Positions 62,047 to 64,000 of a stretch of DNA of 64,000 bases are shown here, piece after piece. The DNA is taken from assembly GCA_963811335.1 (NCBI GenBank), contig CAWERB010000034.1, positions 62,001 through 126,000 of the forward strand. The letters run 5' to 3'. The notes under the pieces were generated by a model that saw only the letters and a list, made by a program, of their open reading frames with translations, was not told the DNA's origin and ran no database searches. The position numbers and the translations under genes were made by a program. Every line of letters begins with the position of its first letter. The first letter of the stretch is position 1. Origin of the DNA: Trebonia sp963811335 (GTDB lineage Bacteria; Actinomycetota; Actinomycetes; Streptosporangiales; Streptosporangiaceae).

Positions 62047-64000
62047 CTAGTCGTCGTACTCGGCGATGACCTCCGCGCCCAGCTCGCGCTTGATGAGGGC
62101 CATGCCGGTGAGCTCGTTGATCGCCGGGGCGGACATGTCCTCGTCATCCGGGTCAAAATCCTCGTCATCCGGTGACGGGGGCGGCGGCAACGGCGGCAGG
62201 TCGCCGCCGGCGCTGACCGGGCTGCCGAACGGGGGCGTGCCTGCGCCCGGGCCGAACCCGGCCGCCCCCACAGGCGGGCCGGCCGTGGCGGCGGCGTTGC
62301 CGGGGCCCTGACGGTATGAGTCCCCGGTCGCCGACGCGGCCCCTGGTGCCGCGGCACCGCTTGCCGCGACAGCGGCGTCCGGCGGTGGGGCGACGGGCGG
62401 CTGCCCGGTTGCCTGACGGTCCGGCGGCTGGCCGGACGGCGACGCCTGGCCGGGCGACGGCGGCTGGCCGTATCCGGACGGCTGCTGACCGTTGGGCGCG
62501 GAGGGCGCCGACGGCTGGCCCGGACGCCGGCCTGCCGACGGGGCGTCGCCGCCGCCGGTTACCGCCCGGATCACCACGTTGACGCCGAACATGGTGACGA
62601 TCGCCTGCTTGAGCAGGTCCTCGTACTTGCTGCCCTGGAAGCCCTTCACGTCGCCCTGGCGCGGGAAGCGGAGGGTGAGCACCCCTTCGTCGAAGGAGGC
62701 CACGCTCGCGTTGCCGATCACGATCGCGGCGACCCGGCCCTTGGCCTTGATCGCCTCGACCAGGCCTGGCCATGCCTGCCTGAGCACGTCGATGGTCACG
62801 GAGCCGCGCGGCTCGGCGGGAGCCGCCGGGGCACCGGGAGCCCCCGGAGCATGCGTGAACGCGGGCGCGGGCCGTTGCGGAGCGGCCGGCGACTGCGCGG
62901 CCGGCGACTGCCCGGTCTGGGGCCCAGCGGCCGGCGGCTGCGCGGCGTCCGCCGCACCGGACGGCTGCGGGCGTCCCTGCGCACCGGGGGCCGCGGCGTC
63001 CGCGGCCGCGCCGCTTGCTGGGGTCATGCCGGGGTCCGGAGCAGGCCGCACCCGTTCTGGATACTGCTGGCCCGCACCTGCGGCGGCGGCCGCGCCCGCC
63101 TCCAGCCGCTCGAGGCGGGCGAGCACCGACCGCTCGTCGCTCGCCGCGGCCGGCAGCAGCACCTGCGCGCACATCAGCTCGAGCAGCAGCCGCGGCGACG
63201 TGGCGCCGCGCATCTGGTCGAGGCCGACGGCGACGATGTCGGCGGCGCGGGTGAGCGACGCCAGGCCGTACCGCTCGGCCTGGCCGCGCAGCGCGTCGGC
63301 GCGGTCCGGCGGCACCTCGAGCAGCCCGCTGCTGACCGCGTCGGGCACCGAGGCGAGCACGATCAGGTCGCGGAACCGGTCGAGCATGTCGGTCGCGAAC
63401 CGGCGCGGCTCGTGACCGCCCTCGATGACCCGGTTCACCGCGCGGAACACCGCCGCGCCGTCGGCCGCCGCGAACGCGTCCACGATCTCGTCGAGCAGGC
63501 TCGCGTCGGTGTAGCCGAGCAGCGAGACCGCGCGGTCGTACCTGATCCCGTCCGCGTCGGAGCCGGCCAGCAGCTGGTCGAGTATGGACAGCGTGTCACG
63601 CGCGGAGCCGCCGCCCGCGCGGACCACGAGCGGCAGCACCGCCGGGTCGAACGGCACTTGCTCGGAGTTGAGTATCTCCTCGGCGAGCTCGCGCATCACC
63701 GACGGCGGCATGAGCCGGAACGGGTAATGATGCGTCCGCGACCTGATCGTCGGGATGACCTTCTCCGGCTCGGTGGTCGCGAAGATGAACTTAAGGTGCG
63801 GCGGCGGCTCCTCGACGAGCTTGAGCAGGGCGTTGAAGCCCTGCTGCGTCACCATGTGCGCCTCGTCGATGATGTAGATCTTGTAGCGGCCGGCGACCGG
63901 GGCGTAGAACGCCCGCTCCCGCAGGTCGCGGGCGTCGTCCACGCCGCCGTGGCTGGCCGCGTCGATCTCGATCACGTCGATGCTGCCGGGCCCGGACGGC
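62047..64000 (-). CDS. dnaX: DNA polymerase III subunit gamma/tau DnaX, 5' part beyond window
   Basis: DnaX is the clamp-loader ATPase that links the replisome. The visible part begins inside the AAA+ domain (IDVIEIDAASHGGVDDARDLRE, Walker B IYIIDEAHMVTQQGFNALLKLVEEPP, sensor FATTEPEKVIPTIRSR) and continues through domains II and III (SLLGYTDASLLDEIVDAFAAADG) to a Pro/Gly/Ala-rich tail and an acidic end (DEDFDPDDEDMSAP). The Walker A and true start lie beyond 64000. The Pro-rich segment is a normal feature of actinobacterial DnaX. It precedes ybaB and recR on the same strand. Confidence 0.95.
   Translation of the reverse strand, partial: PSGPGSIDVIEIDAASHGGVDDARDLRERAFYAPVAGRYKIYIIDEAHMVTQQGFNALLKLVEEPPPHLKFIFATTEPEKVIPTIRSRTHHYPFRLMPPSVMRELAEEILNSEQVPFDPAVLPLVVRAGGGSARDTLSILDQLLAGSDADGIRYDRAVSLLGYTDASLLDEIVDAFAAADGAAVFRAVNRVIEGGHEPRRFATDMLDRFRDLIVLASVPDAVSSGLLEVPPDRADALRGQAERYGLASLTRAADIVAVGLDQMRGATSPRLLLELMCAQVLLPAAASDERSVLARLERLEAGAAAAAGAGQQYPERVRPAPDPGMTPASGAAADAAAPGAQGRPQPSGAADAAQPPAAGPQTGQSPAAQSPAAPQRPAPAFTHAPGAPGAPAAPAEPRGSVTIDVLRQAWPGLVEAIKAKGRVAAIVIGNASVASFDEGVLTLRFPRQGDVKGFQGSKYEDLLKQAIVTMFGVNVVIRAVTGGGDAPSAGRRPGQPSAPSAPNGQQPSGYGQPPSPGQASPSGQPPDRQATGQPPVAPPPDAAVAASGAAAPGAASATGDSYRQGPGNAAATAGPPVGAAGFGPGAGTPPFGSPVSAGGDLPPLPPPPSPDDEDFDPDDEDMSAPAINELTGMALIKRELGAEVIAEYDD

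Overview
This is a 64 kb stretch of a high-GC actinomycete chromosome. The genus cannot be named from sequence alone. The actinobacterial assignment rests on family-specific genes: carD, a senX3-regX3/phoR-phoP two-component pair beside gpmA and mshA (mycothiol synthesis), lsr2, a WhiB-family regulator, DUF2516, DUF3180, DUF2520 and DUF2342 proteins, two adjacent ArsA-type ATPases, and a dnaX-ybaB-recR-lysC-asd run. Gene order resembles two blocks of Mycobacterium tuberculosis (Rv0486-Rv0491 and Rv3676-Rv3683) and the equivalent Streptomyces blocks, so most of the window is core genome rather than an island.

Layout. 1-9 kb: ispF, carD, a membrane protein, a lipoprotein, the response regulator and its kinase, gpmA, mshA, a YbjN protein and a transporter. 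9-17 kb: BlaI and M56 peptidase pair, DUF2516 and XRE regulator, a TIM-barrel protein, radA, mutY, and a PadR-membrane protein pair. 17-24 kb: clpC, lsr2, argA-like acetyltransferase, NlpC/P60 peptidase. 23-38 kb, nearly all on the minus strand: lysS, coaX, panC, a DUF2520 dehydrogenase-like gene, DUF3180-folK-folP, an MprF/LysX-like membrane protein, folE, ftsH, hpt, tilS, a DUF2342 peptidase and dacB. 39-54 kb: ppa, two poorly known genes, crp, a five-gene operon (slipin, DUF4177, RidA, Nudix, MBL), two ArsA ATPases, whiB, a class A PBP, yqeY, a metallophosphoesterase and tRNA-Pro(CGG). 54-58 kb: a NuoF-like/ferredoxin fusion translationally coupled to a ferric-reductase-like membrane protein with a long repetitive Pro/Gly tail. 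58-64 kb: asd, lysC, recR, ybaB and the 3' part of dnaX, which runs off the right edge.

Pathways represented include isoprenoid (ispF), folate (folE, folP, folK), CoA (panC, coaX), aspartate-family amino acids (lysC, asd), mycothiol (mshA), peptidoglycan (dacB, PBP, NlpC/P60), protein quality control (clpC, ftsH), DNA repair (radA, mutY, recR) and replication (dnaX). Usual cluster partners ispD, folB and panD are not where they would be expected.

The most unusual signals are these. (1) A 33-bp GC-rich palindromic element is present in five good copies and one decayed copy; four of the good copies are translated, in three reading frames, inside or at the ends of lysS, hpt and a Nudix gene, like a protein-coding palindromic element. 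(2) The ferric-reductase-like/NuoF-ferredoxin pair has a repeat-built tail and an AT-rich palindromic promoter. (3) A SenX3/PhoR-type kinase lacks its usual membrane anchor. (4) A symmetric AT-rich dyad of about 73 bp lies in a 636-bp gene-free region. (5) A second small family of intergenic inverted repeats has TTTC(A)TCC arms. Six otherwise intact genes each carry one apparent +1 base, which points to sequence error or recent decay and should be resolved before functional claims are made.
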